In this document: one piece after another, positions 37,573 to 45,876 of the stretch
Numbering within the stretch: the first letter of the stretch is position 1
Layout of the letters: every line of letters starts with the position of its first letter
Source: Bacteroidetes bacterium ADurb.Bin008
Lineage (GTDB): Bacteria; Bacteroidota; Bacteroidia; Bacteroidales; Tenuifilaceae
Length of the DNA: 64,000 bases
Reading direction: 5' to 3'
Assembly: GCA_002071445.1 (NCBI GenBank)
Contig: MWFE01000017.1
Location: 48,069 to 112,068, forward strand
Notes under the pieces: model-generated
The model's database searches: none
What the model was told of the DNA's origin: nothing
The model's input: only the letters and a program-made list of their open reading frames with translations
Program-made: the position numbers and the translations under genes

Positions 37573-38598
37573 TTAATCTTTATCGATTATGGTTACCCAT
37601 CCGTGTTTATCCTCAATATCGCCATACTGAATACCCACCAGCGTGTCGTATAGCTTTTTGGAAACAGGGCCGGCCTTGCAATCCTTACAGAATTTGTAAA
37701 CTTTACCTGATTCGATGTCTATTACTTCGCCTATGGGTGAAATGACTGCGGCCGTGCCGCAGGCACCAACCTCTTCAAAGCTCTCCAATTCGTCCACCGA
37801 TACGGGGCGGCGCTCCACCTTGTAGCCCAAGTCCTCAGCAAGGGTAATTAGGCTCATATTGGTGATGGAAGCAAGAATTGACGAAGATTTTGGGGTGATA
37901 TAAGTATTGTCTTTAATGGCGAAGAAATTGGCTGCGCCAATCTCGTCAATATACTTTTTCTCACAACAATCGAGATACATGGGGGCTCCATACCCTGCCT
38001 GTTGCGATTTTATCGTTCCGCGCAAACTTGCTGCGTAGTTACCACCCACCTTGAAAGTTCCGGTTCCAAGGGGTGCTGCCCTGTCGCTATCGCGGATAAT
38101 GGCAATCTTAACAGGGTTAAATCCTTCTTTAAAGTATGGCCCAACAGGGGTTACAAACACCAGAAATGTGTACTCTTTGGCCGGACGAACACCCACCTCG
38201 GCACCCGAACCAAAAAGCAAGGGCCTGATGTACAGCGATGCACCAGTGCCATAGGGCGGAACAAATTCCTGATTGAGTTTTACGGCTTTAACAACTGCTT
38301 GAAGAAATAGATCGATGGGAACTTTTGCCATGTGTATCCCTTCGGCCGAATGCTGAAGGCGTTTTGCATTCTCTTCCCAACGGAATAGCCTGATCTTATT
38401 ATCCTTGCCACGGTACGCCTTCATCCCTTCAAAGGCTTCCTGACCGTAGTGCAGGGCAGTGGCAGCAATGTGCATGGGGATATACTCCGAGTCCGAAACC
38501 TCGAGTTCGCCCCATTTACCATCTTTATAGGTACAACGAACATTGTATTTGGTTTTAATATAACCAAAGGGTAGGTTTTTCCAATCGAGTTGTTGCAT
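37573..38598 (-). CDS. ilvE: Branched-chain amino acid aminotransferase
   Basis: A 341-residue PLP enzyme of fold type IV that interconverts leucine, isoleucine and valine with their keto acids using glutamate. It is the longer class II form: HYGQEAFEGMKAYRG (about 52-66), the RIRPLLFG-type YIRPLLFGSGAEVGV segment, catalytic Lys in GTFKVGGNYAAS (about 188-199), and EEVGACGTAAVISPIGEV near 280. Length is typical. It stands alone, with its own -7 element and terminator. Confidence 0.95.
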   Translation of the reverse strand: MQQLDWKNLPFGYIKTKYNVRCTYKDGKWGELEVSDSEYIPMHIAATALHYGQEAFEGMKAYRGKDNKIRLFRWEENAKRLQHSAEGIHMAKVPIDLFLQAVVKAVKLNQEFVPPYGTGASLYIRPLLFGSGAEVGVRPAKEYTFLVFVTPVGPYFKEGFNPVKIAIIRDSDRAAPLGTGTFKVGGNYAASLRGTIKSQQAGYGAPMYLDCCEKKYIDEIGAANFFAIKDNTYITPKSSSILASITNMSLITLAEDLGYKVERRPVSVDELESFEEVGACGTAAVISPIGEVIDIESGKVYKFCKDCKAGPVSKKLYDTLVGIQYGDIEDKHGWVTIIDKD

Positions 38599-38620
38599 GA
38601 TGATTAAAATTTGATTTCTA

Positions 38621-38628
38621 CAAAAGTA
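38621..38628 (-). promoter_or_regulatory. Predicted -7 element for ilvE
   Basis: The minus strand reads TACTTTTG, 22 bases before the start codon. Confidence 0.5.
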
Positions 38629-38761
38629 AAAATTTACACTTTTTAAATGCCATAATAAAACATGTTATTAAAAATATGAATTGCTCAAAACTTATGATTG
38701 CTGTTAATATAAAAATAGGGTAGAACAGACTGGAAGATAGGCTTATCAGGGTGTAGTATGG

Positions 38762-39211
38762 TTAGTTGTCCTTATTATTGGAGATGGTAAAATTTAGCAT
38801 TAAGGGCAACTCCTGATTCTGGTTGTGGATTATAATGCGGTATGGTGTTTCCATATCCAACACTGTTTTTAACAATTTAAAATCTACCCGTATGGAAACA
38901 GACTTCCTCTGCCTTTTGCTTGTAAACCTGAAAAACTCTTTTCCCTGCTCGTTTTCGATGGTAATATAGGAGTTTCGATTGGCATTTTCCGACAGGAAGA
39001 GGAGAACATCGTCCCAGTAGTACTCCATCACCGAGTTTGCTTCACCATCCGTCGGTTGGCTGATAATGCTAATGGTAAATTCCCTGTCCTTCTCGAAACG
39101 CACCTTCCATGAGCCTATATCTAAGTAGTCGCCTGTTTGTGAAAAACATTCGGAGAAGCCAACACACAGTGATAGTATGATTAGAAAAATGTATTTCATA
39201 ATGTATGACAT
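38762..39211 (-). CDS. Small secreted protein of unknown function
   Basis: A 149-residue protein with a hydrophobic signal peptide (KYIFLIILSLCVGFSECFSQ), cleaved probably after FSQ; no lipobox. An ATG at 39199 would begin right at MKYIF and is an equally good start. The mature 125 residues look like an all-beta domain (ITIENEQGKEFFRFTS ... TPYRIIIHNQNQ ... LMLNFTISN) with no family I recognise. No operon partner; the upstream 437 bases contain no clear gene. Confidence 0.7.
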   Translation of the reverse strand: MSYIMKYIFLIILSLCVGFSECFSQTGDYLDIGSWKVRFEKDREFTISIISQPTDGEANSVMEYYWDDVLLFLSENANRNSYITIENEQGKEFFRFTSKRQRKSVSIRVDFKLLKTVLDMETPYRIIIHNQNQELPLMLNFTISNNKDN

Positions 39212-39648
39212 AGGCCCACAAATGTATTGATTTTCACTCGATATTGAACAATAATGAGTATGCCAATCGGTATTATCGTATTGTTAAATTAACCTTTGAT
39301 AAGATTTCCTATATAAATTTATTCCTTCTACCCTGATAACGAATATCTTATAGAAAAAATGACAAAAAAACAACAATATGGTTGAAAAAGTTGTAATTTT
39401 ATTACATCAATAATACAGCATAGGGTTTGATTATTTATGGGATGATTATGTGGGTTAAGTTGAACCCTGTAGAGCGTAAGTTGCTTCTTGCATCAATTCT
39501 GAGTTATATTGCGTTGTCATACAATAAAAAACGCATACTAATAAGAAATACATATTATTTTTGAAGATGTGCTTAATTTGTTGTTTGTCAATTATTAATG
39601 CAGATTTTTTATAGCTTATGAAAAGATTTCACCCTAAATGATACAGCC
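39212..39648. other. AT-rich intergenic region
   Basis: 437 bases, strongly AT-rich, between divergent genes. Apart from one possible 40-codon frame (39442-39564) nothing was recognised, and no full promoter match was found. Confidence 0.5.
39442..39564 (+). CDS. Possible small protein (40 aa)
   Basis: ATG to TGA, 40 codons, giving a basic peptide that starts MIMWVKLNPVERKLLLASIL and has one mildly hydrophobic stretch and a basic end (YNKKRILIRN). The composition is protein-like, but there is no clear ribosome binding site or family, so chance is quite possible. Confidence 0.2.
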   Translation: MIMWVKLNPVERKLLLASILSYIALSYNKKRILIRNTYYF

Positions 39649-40038
39649 ATGGAAAAGCCAAATGAAATTGCTCAGATGAAAATCTATGTGAGCTCCACCG
39701 ACACGTTTCGCGGCTCACTATTCTACCAAGCCATTGCCATAGAGGCAAAGAACTCCGGGATTTACGGTTTGACAGTGTATAAGGGTATGTTCGGCTTTGG
39801 TGTAAGCAGCAGGCATATCGATAAAAAATTTTGGGAGCCATCGGAAAAGACCCCCATTATCATTGAGATGAACGACGAAAGGGAGCATTTGATGAAGTTT
39901 ATCAATCGCATTCGTCCTTGGTTTGCCGAGACCAAAAAGGGATTCCTTGTAACCATCACTCCTTCGGAGTTCGTGCTGATTAAAGACCAAAGCGGGGATA
40001 CACAGATACGTACCGAAGACCTTGATTTTGTGCCTTAG
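39649..40038 (+). CDS. DUF190 family (PII-like) protein
   Basis: A 129-residue cytosolic protein with the DUF190 pattern: KIYVSSTDTFRGSLFYQAIA at 11-30, a GIYGLTVYKGMFGFG strand-turn at 37-51, and PIIIEMNDE at 69-77. DUF190 proteins have a ferredoxin-like fold related to PII signal proteins and are often next to the fluoride channel gene crcB; no crcB is here. The C-terminal extension (about 110-129, DQSGDTQIRTEDLDFVP) is hydrophilic. Monocistronic; the ligand is unknown. Confidence 0.85.
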   Translation: MEKPNEIAQMKIYVSSTDTFRGSLFYQAIAIEAKNSGIYGLTVYKGMFGFGVSSRHIDKKFWEPSEKTPIIIEMNDEREHLMKFINRIRPWFAETKKGFLVTITPSEFVLIKDQSGDTQIRTEDLDFVP

Positions 40039-40077
40039 TAAGTTGCTAATATACTAAGCATTATGGTTTTGCCTTGA

Positions 40078-40111
40078 CAAAAAAAGAGGGAACATTCTGT
40101 TATATGTTCCC
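40078..40111 (-). terminator. Rho-independent terminator after the cupin gene
   Basis: GGGAACAT / ATGTTCCC, an 8-bp stem with an 8-base loop. On the minus strand it is followed by CTC and then a long T-run. It closes the hcp-cupin cluster. Confidence 0.8.
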
Positions 40112-40138
40112 CCCAAAGATTCTTTAGTGTCAGATATA

Positions 40139-40474
40139 CTACAATGCCCTGGATGTTTGTGGATTGGGCGTTTTAGCTACCAGGATTCTGGTTATAGAAT
40201 CGCTCTCGTTGCTCAGGTAGTGAACAATATCCTTGGGACTTTCAACAATTGTATCCTTAGGAAATTGCTTCTTTTCGTCACCAATGTGAACCGTTACTTT
40301 TCCCTCCAATACGTAAAAGAAAACATCGACCGGAGTTTTATGCGGTTTCAGCGCCTCTCCGGGCTGCAGGGTAATATGCATAACCTGGGCATCAGGTAAA
40401 TTGTACATTTCACGCACATCAACCTTGTGGGGAGTATCCTTAAAGGGGGCTTCTGACAGGTGCCTTGAATTCAT
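40139..40474 (-). CDS. Small cupin-domain protein
   Basis: A 111-residue single cupin (beta-barrel). Cupin motif 1 is around PGEALKPHKTPVDVFFYVLEG (39-59), motif 2 around DTIVESPKDIVHYL (74-87). Only one or two of the usual metal-binding His remain in each motif (His45, His85), so metal binding is possible but weak. It is the last gene of a minus-strand cluster with a BFD-like protein and a second cupin, downstream of hcp. Function unknown; sensing or binding a small molecule is plausible. Confidence 0.82.
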   Translation of the reverse strand: MNSRHLSEAPFKDTPHKVDVREMYNLPDAQVMHITLQPGEALKPHKTPVDVFFYVLEGKVTVHIGDEKKQFPKDTIVESPKDIVHYLSNESDSITRILVAKTPNPQTSRAL

Positions 40475-40485
40475 ATTACTAACTT

Positions 40486-40665
40486 TTAGTCTTTTACATA
40501 CTCGGCCAGTATGTCCCTGATATCATCCTCGCAGCTTCCGCAAACAGTACAGGCTTCAGTTTCGCGTTGGATATCCTCCAGGGTTCTGCAGCCCTTTTCT
40601 TTTATGGCAGCCACAATCTGGCCACGAGTAACCTCCATGCAATTGCAAATGATTTCGTCGTCCAT
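40486..40665 (-). CDS. BFD-like [2Fe-2S] protein
   Basis: Starting at ATG 40665 gives 59 residues that fit the BFD-like [2Fe-2S] domain: CNC at 7-9 and CTVC at 39-42, with extra Cys26 and Cys45 (CGSC). Upstream in-frame codons to 40728 would add a lysine- and isoleucine-rich stretch with no family support. Such domains occur in bacterioferritin-associated ferredoxin, NirB and NifU-like proteins and carry electrons or hold a cluster. It lies between two cupin genes, 11 bases from the next. Electron transfer in the hcp pathway is a reasonable guess. Confidence 0.85.
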   Translation of the reverse strand: MDDEIICNCMEVTRGQIVAAIKEKGCRTLEDIQRETEACTVCGSCEDDIRDILAEYVKD

Positions 40666-40733
40666 GTTGTTTTGTTTAATGAGTATTTGAATTATTTTTT
40701 GGAAAATGCTGTTATTTGACTTTATCAACCGTA

Positions 40734-41060
40734 TTACTCCTTAATCATAGTAAGGAGCATTTTCATGCGCTCGGGTGCTTCGACGCTGTGCGGAATTCCG
40801 GCAGGCATGATTATGGTTTCGCCCGCTTTCAATTCGTAGGGTTTGTCAGCAATGACAATGTGAGCCGTACCTTCCAGTATCTGAACCGTGGCATCGAAAG
40901 GAGCAGAATGTGTGCTAAGGCTTTCGCCCTTGTCGAACGCAAACAGTGAAATGTTGCCTGTTGAACGCTTGATAACATTCATGCTTACAATTCCTCCGCT
41001 GGAGTAATCAACCTCGTTGACGAAGCTGAATTTTTCTGCTTTGGGAAATTCGTTGGCCAT
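40734..41060 (-). CDS. Cupin-domain protein
   Basis: About 108 residues from ATG 41060 (a longer frame reaches 41087 but MANEFPKAEKFSF is the natural start). Cupin strands are clear: GNISLFAFDKGESLSTHSAPFDATVQILEG and later GETIIMPAGIPHSV. Metal-site His residues survive at THS and PHS. Homologues often sit beside hcp in anaerobes. It starts 57 bases after hcp, across a strong hairpin. Confidence 0.85.
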   Translation of the reverse strand: MANEFPKAEKFSFVNEVDYSSGGIVSMNVIKRSTGNISLFAFDKGESLSTHSAPFDATVQILEGTAHIVIADKPYELKAGETIIMPAGIPHSVEAPERMKMLLTMIKE

Positions 41061-41074
41061 ATTGAAATGAATTA

Positions 41075-41105
41075 TGGCCGGGGGCAATGGAATGCCCCAC
41101 GGCCA
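41075..41105. other. Strong hairpin between hcp and the cupin gene
   Basis: TGGCCG-GGGGCA pairs with TGCCCC-(A)-CGGCCA: 12 bp with one bulged base and a 6-base loop. On the minus strand no T-run follows. It may be an mRNA-processing or stability element, or a weak attenuator inside the operon. Confidence 0.65.
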
Positions 41106-41116
41106 ATTTGCTATGT

Positions 41117-42763
41117 TTAGCCAATTAAAATCTTCATATCCTCGTCAACGGTTGTAATGCCGCTGATGCCAAAGTTTTCAACCAGCACCTTTGCCACGTT
41201 GGGCGAAAGGAATGCGGGTAGGGTAGGCCCAAGGTGAATATTCTTCACGCCGAGGTATAGCAGTGCCAGCAGAACGATAACGGCTTTCTGTTCGTACCAT
41301 GCAATGTTGAAAGCTAAGGGAAGTTCGTTCACGTCTTTCAGGTTGAAAATCTCTTTCAACTTGAGAGCGATAACTGCCAGCGAGTAGGAGTCATTGCACT
41401 GACCGGCGTCGAGAACTCTTGGAATACCGCCTATATCACCAAGGGGTAGCTTGTTGTAACGATACTTGGCGCATCCTGCGGTGAGGATTACGGTATCCTT
41501 GGGAAGTTTCTGGGCAAACTCGGTATAGTACTCACGGCTCTTCATGCGGCCATCGCATCCGGCCATCACCACAAACTTACGAATGGCACCCGACTTCACG
41601 GCCTCAACAACCTTATCGGCCAAAGCGAAAACCTGTGCGTGGGCAAATCCGCCAACAATCTCACCCTTTTCAATTTCTACAGGGGGTTGGCAGGTCTTTG
41701 CCATTGCGATTATCTCCGAGAAATCCTTCTGCTTACCGGGTTCACGGTCGGGAATATGCTTATTTCCGGGATATCCCGAGGCTCCGGTTGTAAATATCCT
41801 GTGCTTGTAGGTTGCCTTATCCAACGGGGGAACAATGCAGTTGGTGGTGAAAAGGATGGGCCCGTTGAAGGTTTCAAAATCTTCGCGCTGATGCCACCAG
41901 CTGCTGCCATAGTTGCCCACAAAGTGCTTGTACTTTTTAAATGCGGGGTAGTAGTTGGCCGGAAGCATCTCGCTATGTGTGTAAACATCCACACCGGTTC
42001 CCTCGGTTTGCTGGAGCAACTCCTCCATATCCTTCAGGTCGTGACCGCTAATTAGAATGCCGGGGTTATTCCGAACGCCAATGTTCACCTTGGTAATCTC
42101 GGGATTACCAAAACTGCTCGTATTGGCCTTGTCCAGAAGAGCCATTACATCAACGCCGTATTTACCTGTTTCCAAAGTAAGTGCCACCAGTTCATCCACG
42201 TTGCGATTGTGGGTAATGGTAGCCAGGGCACGCTGCATGAATGCATATATTTCAACATTCTCATGTCCAAGGTTGTATGCGTGCTCGGCGTAAGCAGCCA
42301 TTCCTTTCAATCCGATGGTGATAAGCTGCTGCAGCGAACGGACATCCTCATTGGGTTCGGTGAGTATCCCAACGGTAATGGCTTTTGCCTCGTACTCCTC
42401 GGGTTTGCCTTCCCATGTACAGCCTTCAAACGATTCGTCAACTTTTACTCCCTGCTTCTTGGCCTCCTCGCGCAGCTTATTGCGAAGCTGAAGACCGTGG
42501 GTAATTCGGTTTATCATCACCTGTTTGTCGAAGTTGGCATTGGTGATGGTGCTGAACAACCCGTCGAAAACGAACTTGTTCACAATGGGATTTTCATACT
42601 TTTTCTGTTCACGTAGTGCTGTGCTATAAATACACACTCCTTTCATGACAAAAATTAAAAGGTCCATGGTGTTGGCCAAATCGTCGCTTTTGCCACAAAC
42701 ACCCTTAATGGTACAACCTGTACCCTTGGCTGCCTCCTGGCATTGAAAACAGAACATACTCAT
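41117..42763 (-). CDS. hcp: Hybrid cluster protein (hydroxylamine reductase)
   Basis: A 548-residue cytosolic iron-sulfur protein that removes nitric oxide or reduces hydroxylamine. The N-terminal cluster ligands are Cys5, Cys8, Cys17 and Cys23 (Cx2Cx8Cx5C), the spacing of the class I proteins of strict anaerobes. Ligands of the hybrid cluster lie in later segments such as [21 protein letters not shown] and GQCNDSYSL. Length is as expected. The upstream ferredoxin-like gene on the same strand probably supplies electrons (103-base gap), and cupin/BFD genes follow. A lone TGTTACA half-site occurs 64 bases upstream (42826-42832). Confidence 0.96.
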   Translation of the reverse strand: MSMFCFQCQEAAKGTGCTIKGVCGKSDDLANTMDLLIFVMKGVCIYSTALREQKKYENPIVNKFVFDGLFSTITNANFDKQVMINRITHGLQLRNKLREEAKKQGVKVDESFEGCTWEGKPEEYEAKAITVGILTEPNEDVRSLQQLITIGLKGMAAYAEHAYNLGHENVEIYAFMQRALATITHNRNVDELVALTLETGKYGVDVMALLDKANTSSFGNPEITKVNIGVRNNPGILISGHDLKDMEELLQQTEGTGVDVYTHSEMLPANYYPAFKKYKHFVGNYGSSWWHQREDFETFNGPILFTTNCIVPPLDKATYKHRIFTTGASGYPGNKHIPDREPGKQKDFSEIIAMAKTCQPPVEIEKGEIVGGFAHAQVFALADKVVEAVKSGAIRKFVVMAGCDGRMKSREYYTEFAQKLPKDTVILTAGCAKYRYNKLPLGDIGGIPRVLDAGQCNDSYSLAVIALKLKEIFNLKDVNELPLAFNIAWYEQKAVIVLLALLYLGVKNIHLGPTLPAFLSPNVAKVLVENFGISGITTVDEDMKILIG

Positions 42764-42866
42764 AGTTAATAATTTATTAGTGTTTATAGTTGTCTAAAAA
42801 TTGGATTGCAAAATAGTGATTTTTATGTTACAACAAATTTCAACTTAATGTGATATAAAGCAGGAT

Positions 42867-43808
42867 TTAAACCCATGCCGATTCCAATACTTCGCCCTGA
42901 ATGCTCACGGTTGTTACCTTGACAGGTACTTTGCGACTTGCATTGTCCATGGCAAGCCTTACCAATTGTAGCAGTCCGCCGCAACAGGGTACTTCCATTT
43001 TCAGAACGGTAATGGTATCAATCTGTGCCTCGTTAATCAATGCGGTGATCTTTTCAACATACGCCTCCTTGTTGGTGTCGAGTTTGGGACAGGCGATGGC
43101 CAATGTTTTGCCCTTAAGGTAGTCGCTGTGGAAATTGCCCATGGAGAATGCCACGCAATCGGCTGCCAGCAGCAGATTTGATCCCTTAAAATGCCCTGAA
43201 CCCGGATTGATCAGATGAAGTTGCACGGGCCAGTGCGTTAGCTCCGATTTTCCAGATATCATGCCGGTTGCTGCCTGTGTTGCCGTCATCGAATGGCCAT
43301 TGCTGCCAAAGCTACGTGCAGCTGTTCCAGGGCATCCGCCCCCCTGGTGGTGTGCATGGCTGTGCGAATGTTGTTTCCCCTGCTCATCGCCACAACCGCA
43401 TGCATCGGCCTTCCGGTGGAAATGCACTTCCTGAAGCACATCCTCAACCCTAAAGGGGAGTTTATCTTTGTTTGCCAATAACCACTCCACACCCTGACGA
43501 AGATACTCCGTCTCGTTGTAATCTTTCATATGCTTGAGGTGTGCGATAACTGAGTTTTTCCCATTTTCAACCATCTTAGCGATGGTTATAATCTCGTTGT
43601 AGGGCTCAGCCTCACGATGTTCGATGGAGATGGCACCCTCGGGGCAGTCGCCTATGCAGGCACCTAAGCCATCGCACATTATCTCGCTCACCAGAACGGC
43701 TTTGCCGTCAATCAGCTGGAGGGCACCCTCGTGGCAGCCGGTAATGCACAGTCCGCAACCGTTGCACTTGTCGCGGTCAATGGTAATAATATCCCTTGTC
43801 CTTTTCAT
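42867..43808 (-). CDS. 4Fe-4S dicluster ferredoxin-like protein, Hcp partner
   Basis: A 313-residue cytosolic protein. Two [4Fe-4S] motifs lie at the N terminus: CNGCGLCITGC (15-25) and CDGLGACIGDC (45-55). A helical region follows. An unusual linker (about 129-165) holds nine or so His and several Cys (HFHRKADACGCGDE, then HSHSHAHH and CPG). The C-terminal about 120 residues form an alpha/beta domain with conserved CPKLD and MEVPCCGGL. Genes of this type are commonly paired with hcp in anaerobes and probably pass electrons to it. It leads the cluster, with a CRP/FNR-type palindrome about 70 bases upstream. Confidence 0.9.
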   Translation of the reverse strand: MKRTRDIITIDRDKCNGCGLCITGCHEGALQLIDGKAVLVSEIMCDGLGACIGDCPEGAISIEHREAEPYNEIITIAKMVENGKNSVIAHLKHMKDYNETEYLRQGVEWLLANKDKLPFRVEDVLQEVHFHRKADACGCGDEQGKQHSHSHAHHQGGGCPGTAARSFGSNGHSMTATQAATGMISGKSELTHWPVQLHLINPGSGHFKGSNLLLAADCVAFSMGNFHSDYLKGKTLAIACPKLDTNKEAYVEKITALINEAQIDTITVLKMEVPCCGGLLQLVRLAMDNASRKVPVKVTTVSIQGEVLESAWV

Positions 43809-43847
43809 AAAATGCTGTTTTAAACTCCAAATATCTGAATCGCTTTA

Positions 43848-43855
43848 CAAAGGTA
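43848..43855 (-). promoter_or_regulatory. Predicted -7 element for the ferredoxin-hcp cluster
   Basis: The minus strand reads TACCTTTG, leaving a leader of about 35 bases. No -33 TTG; the palindrome at 43877-43892 sits there instead. Confidence 0.55.
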
Positions 43856-43876
43856 TTTAATGCCATCAGCACGGAA

Positions 43877-43892
43877 TGTAACATATGTTACA
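43877..43892. promoter_or_regulatory. CRP/FNR-family operator, probable HcpR site
   Basis: TGTAACATATGTTACA is a perfect 16-base palindrome of the CRP/FNR type (TGTAAC-N4-GTTACA). Its centre is about 40 bases upstream of the start predicted from the -7 element on the minus strand, the class II activator position. HcpR, a CRP/FNR-family NO sensor, is the known regulator of hcp in Porphyromonas; identity of the regulator here is inferred. Confidence 0.7.
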
Positions 43893-43959
43893 AACAGGAA
43901 TTTTAATTAAGTTCATAGTACCACTTCGTGGGATTATATGGGATTATTGTTTATTATTT

Positions 43960-43967
43960 TACCTTTG
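43960..43967 (+). promoter_or_regulatory. Predicted -7 element for the SSS symporter
   Basis: TACCTTTG (TAnnTTTG), 46 bases before the start codon. No clear -33 box. Confidence 0.45.
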
Positions 43968-44013
43968 AACTCATATTTTAAACCCTGATTCTTAACCAAA
44001 AAATGATATCCCT

Positions 44014-45855
44014 ATGGTACTAAAAACCCTTGACTGGATTGTTGTAGCGGCTTTCTTTGTGGTTCTGCTCACCATCAGCTTTTTTTCATCGAGGCAGGCC
44101 GGTAAAAGCGCAACAAACTTTTTTCTCTCCGGGCGCAACATGCCCTGGTGGCTTTTGGGTGTCTCCATGGTGGCAACCACCTTTTCGGCCGATACCCCAA
44201 ATCTGGTTACCGATATGGTGCGAACGGGAGGGGTGGCCAGCAATTGGCTGTGGTGGGCATTCCTGCTCACGGGTATGCTTACGGTTTTTGTGTATGCCAA
44301 GCTATGGAACAGGTCGCAAGTGATGACCGACCTGGAGTTTTACGAGTTGCGCTATAGCGGAAAAATGGCCGCCTTCCTCAGGGGATTCAGGGCTATTTAT
44401 CTGGGATTCTTTTTCAACGTCATGGTCATTGCCAGCGTTTCACTGGCATTCATTAAGATTGCCGGGGTTATGCTGGGGTTGCAGCCGGCTCCCGCATTGA
44501 TTATTGCTGCAGTTATCGTTGTGTTCTACAGCGGATTGGGCGGGCTTAAGTCCATCCTTTGGACCGATCTTTTCCAGTTCAGCTTTGCCCTGTTCGGTGC
44601 TGTTGTTGCTGCCGTGCTGGTGGCCAAATCGCCTCAAATAGGCGGGCTGTCGGCATTGCTCTCGCATCCCAACGTTTCGGATAAGCTGAGTTTAGTTCCA
44701 AGTATTTCCCAACCCGAGCTGTTCCTGAGCATCTTCCTTATTCCCATAGCCATTCAGTGGTGGGCTGCATGGTATCCCGGAGCCGAACCCGGAGGCGGCG
44801 GATACGTTGTGCAGCGCATGCTCTCGGCCAAAAACGAGGACCATGCCGTAGGGGCAACCCTCCTTTTCAACTTCTTCCACTACGCTCTCCGTCCCTGGCC
44901 GTGGATAATTGTTGGCTTGGGCTCCCTGATTATTTTCCCCGATATCCAATCCATGATTGACAGATTTCCCGATGTGTCGGTGCAGTACATCAAGAACGAT
45001 TTTGCCTATCCGGCCATGTTGAGGGAGTTTTTGCCCGTGGGATTGCTCGGACTTGTGGTTACATCGCTCATAGCGGCTTTCATGTCAACCGTTGCCTCGC
45101 AGCTTAACTGGGGCTCATCGTACCTTGTAAATGACTTTTACGCAAGGTTTTACAATAAGAACGCCACCGAAAAGCAAAAGGTGGCCTTTGGGAGGCTCAG
45201 CACAGTTACCCTCATGGTTTTTGGTGTGCTGCTGGCATTGGTCCTTCAAAATGCCCTGCAGGCATTTCAATACCTGCTGATGATTGGCGCCGGAACCGGA
45301 CTGCTGTACATCCTGCGATGGTTCTGGTGGCGTATCAATGCCTACTCAGAGATTTCGGCCATGGTGGCTGCAGCAGCATTTTCCATGGTATTCATACTTA
45401 TCGAGAATTTTGGCCTCACCCAGTTAGATAACAATATGATTGAGGTTATGGGGATTACCATGCTGGCAACCTACTGGAATATCATTAAGTTTACGGGTGT
45501 TGTGCTGCTCACCTCCATCAGCTGGATAGTTGTAACCTATATGACCAAGCCTGTGAACGATGAAACCCTCCGCAGTTTTTACAAAAAGATACGACCCGGA
45601 GGACCGGGATGGAGATTGGTGGTGAACAAAGCCAAAGGCGAAAACATTGTGCTGGAGAAAGAGGAGAACCTGAAGTGGGATGTTCCCACAGGTATAGTGT
45701 GCATGATTCTTGGGTGTATCGCCATCTACAGTATCCTGTTTGGTATAGGGAGCATCATTTATGGCCGAGCAGTTCAATCAATTGTGTTTGTGGTGTTAAC
45801 CGTGATTTCATCATTGCTCCTTGTTCGATTTTGGAGAAAATTGAAATCCTTCTAA
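44014..45855 (+). CDS. Sodium:solute symporter (SSS family)
   Basis: A 613-residue inner-membrane transporter with about 14 helices. The family start SRQAGKSATNFFLSGRNMPWWLLGVSMVATTFSADTP (about 26-62) includes the sodium-site helix 1. A long cytosolic loop (about 520-550) precedes the last two helices. Substrates in the family include sugars, sialic acid and amino acids. The two following genes encode an APH-fold sugar kinase (21-base gap) and a GH109-like lipoprotein, so an amino sugar such as N-acetylgalactosamine is a plausible cargo. That is inferred from context. Confidence 0.92.
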   Translation: MVLKTLDWIVVAAFFVVLLTISFFSSRQAGKSATNFFLSGRNMPWWLLGVSMVATTFSADTPNLVTDMVRTGGVASNWLWWAFLLTGMLTVFVYAKLWNRSQVMTDLEFYELRYSGKMAAFLRGFRAIYLGFFFNVMVIASVSLAFIKIAGVMLGLQPAPALIIAAVIVVFYSGLGGLKSILWTDLFQFSFALFGAVVAAVLVAKSPQIGGLSALLSHPNVSDKLSLVPSISQPELFLSIFLIPIAIQWWAAWYPGAEPGGGGYVVQRMLSAKNEDHAVGATLLFNFFHYALRPWPWIIVGLGSLIIFPDIQSMIDRFPDVSVQYIKNDFAYPAMLREFLPVGLLGLVVTSLIAAFMSTVASQLNWGSSYLVNDFYARFYNKNATEKQKVAFGRLSTVTLMVFGVLLALVLQNALQAFQYLLMIGAGTGLLYILRWFWWRINAYSEISAMVAAAAFSMVFILIENFGLTQLDNNMIEVMGITMLATYWNIIKFTGVVLLTSISWIVVTYMTKPVNDETLRSFYKKIRPGGPGWRLVVNKAKGENIVLEKEENLKWDVPTGIVCMILGCIAIYSILFGIGSIIYGRAVQSIVFVVLTVISSLLLVRFWRKLKSF

Positions 45856-45876
45856 TCATTTCATAACCAATGGAGA

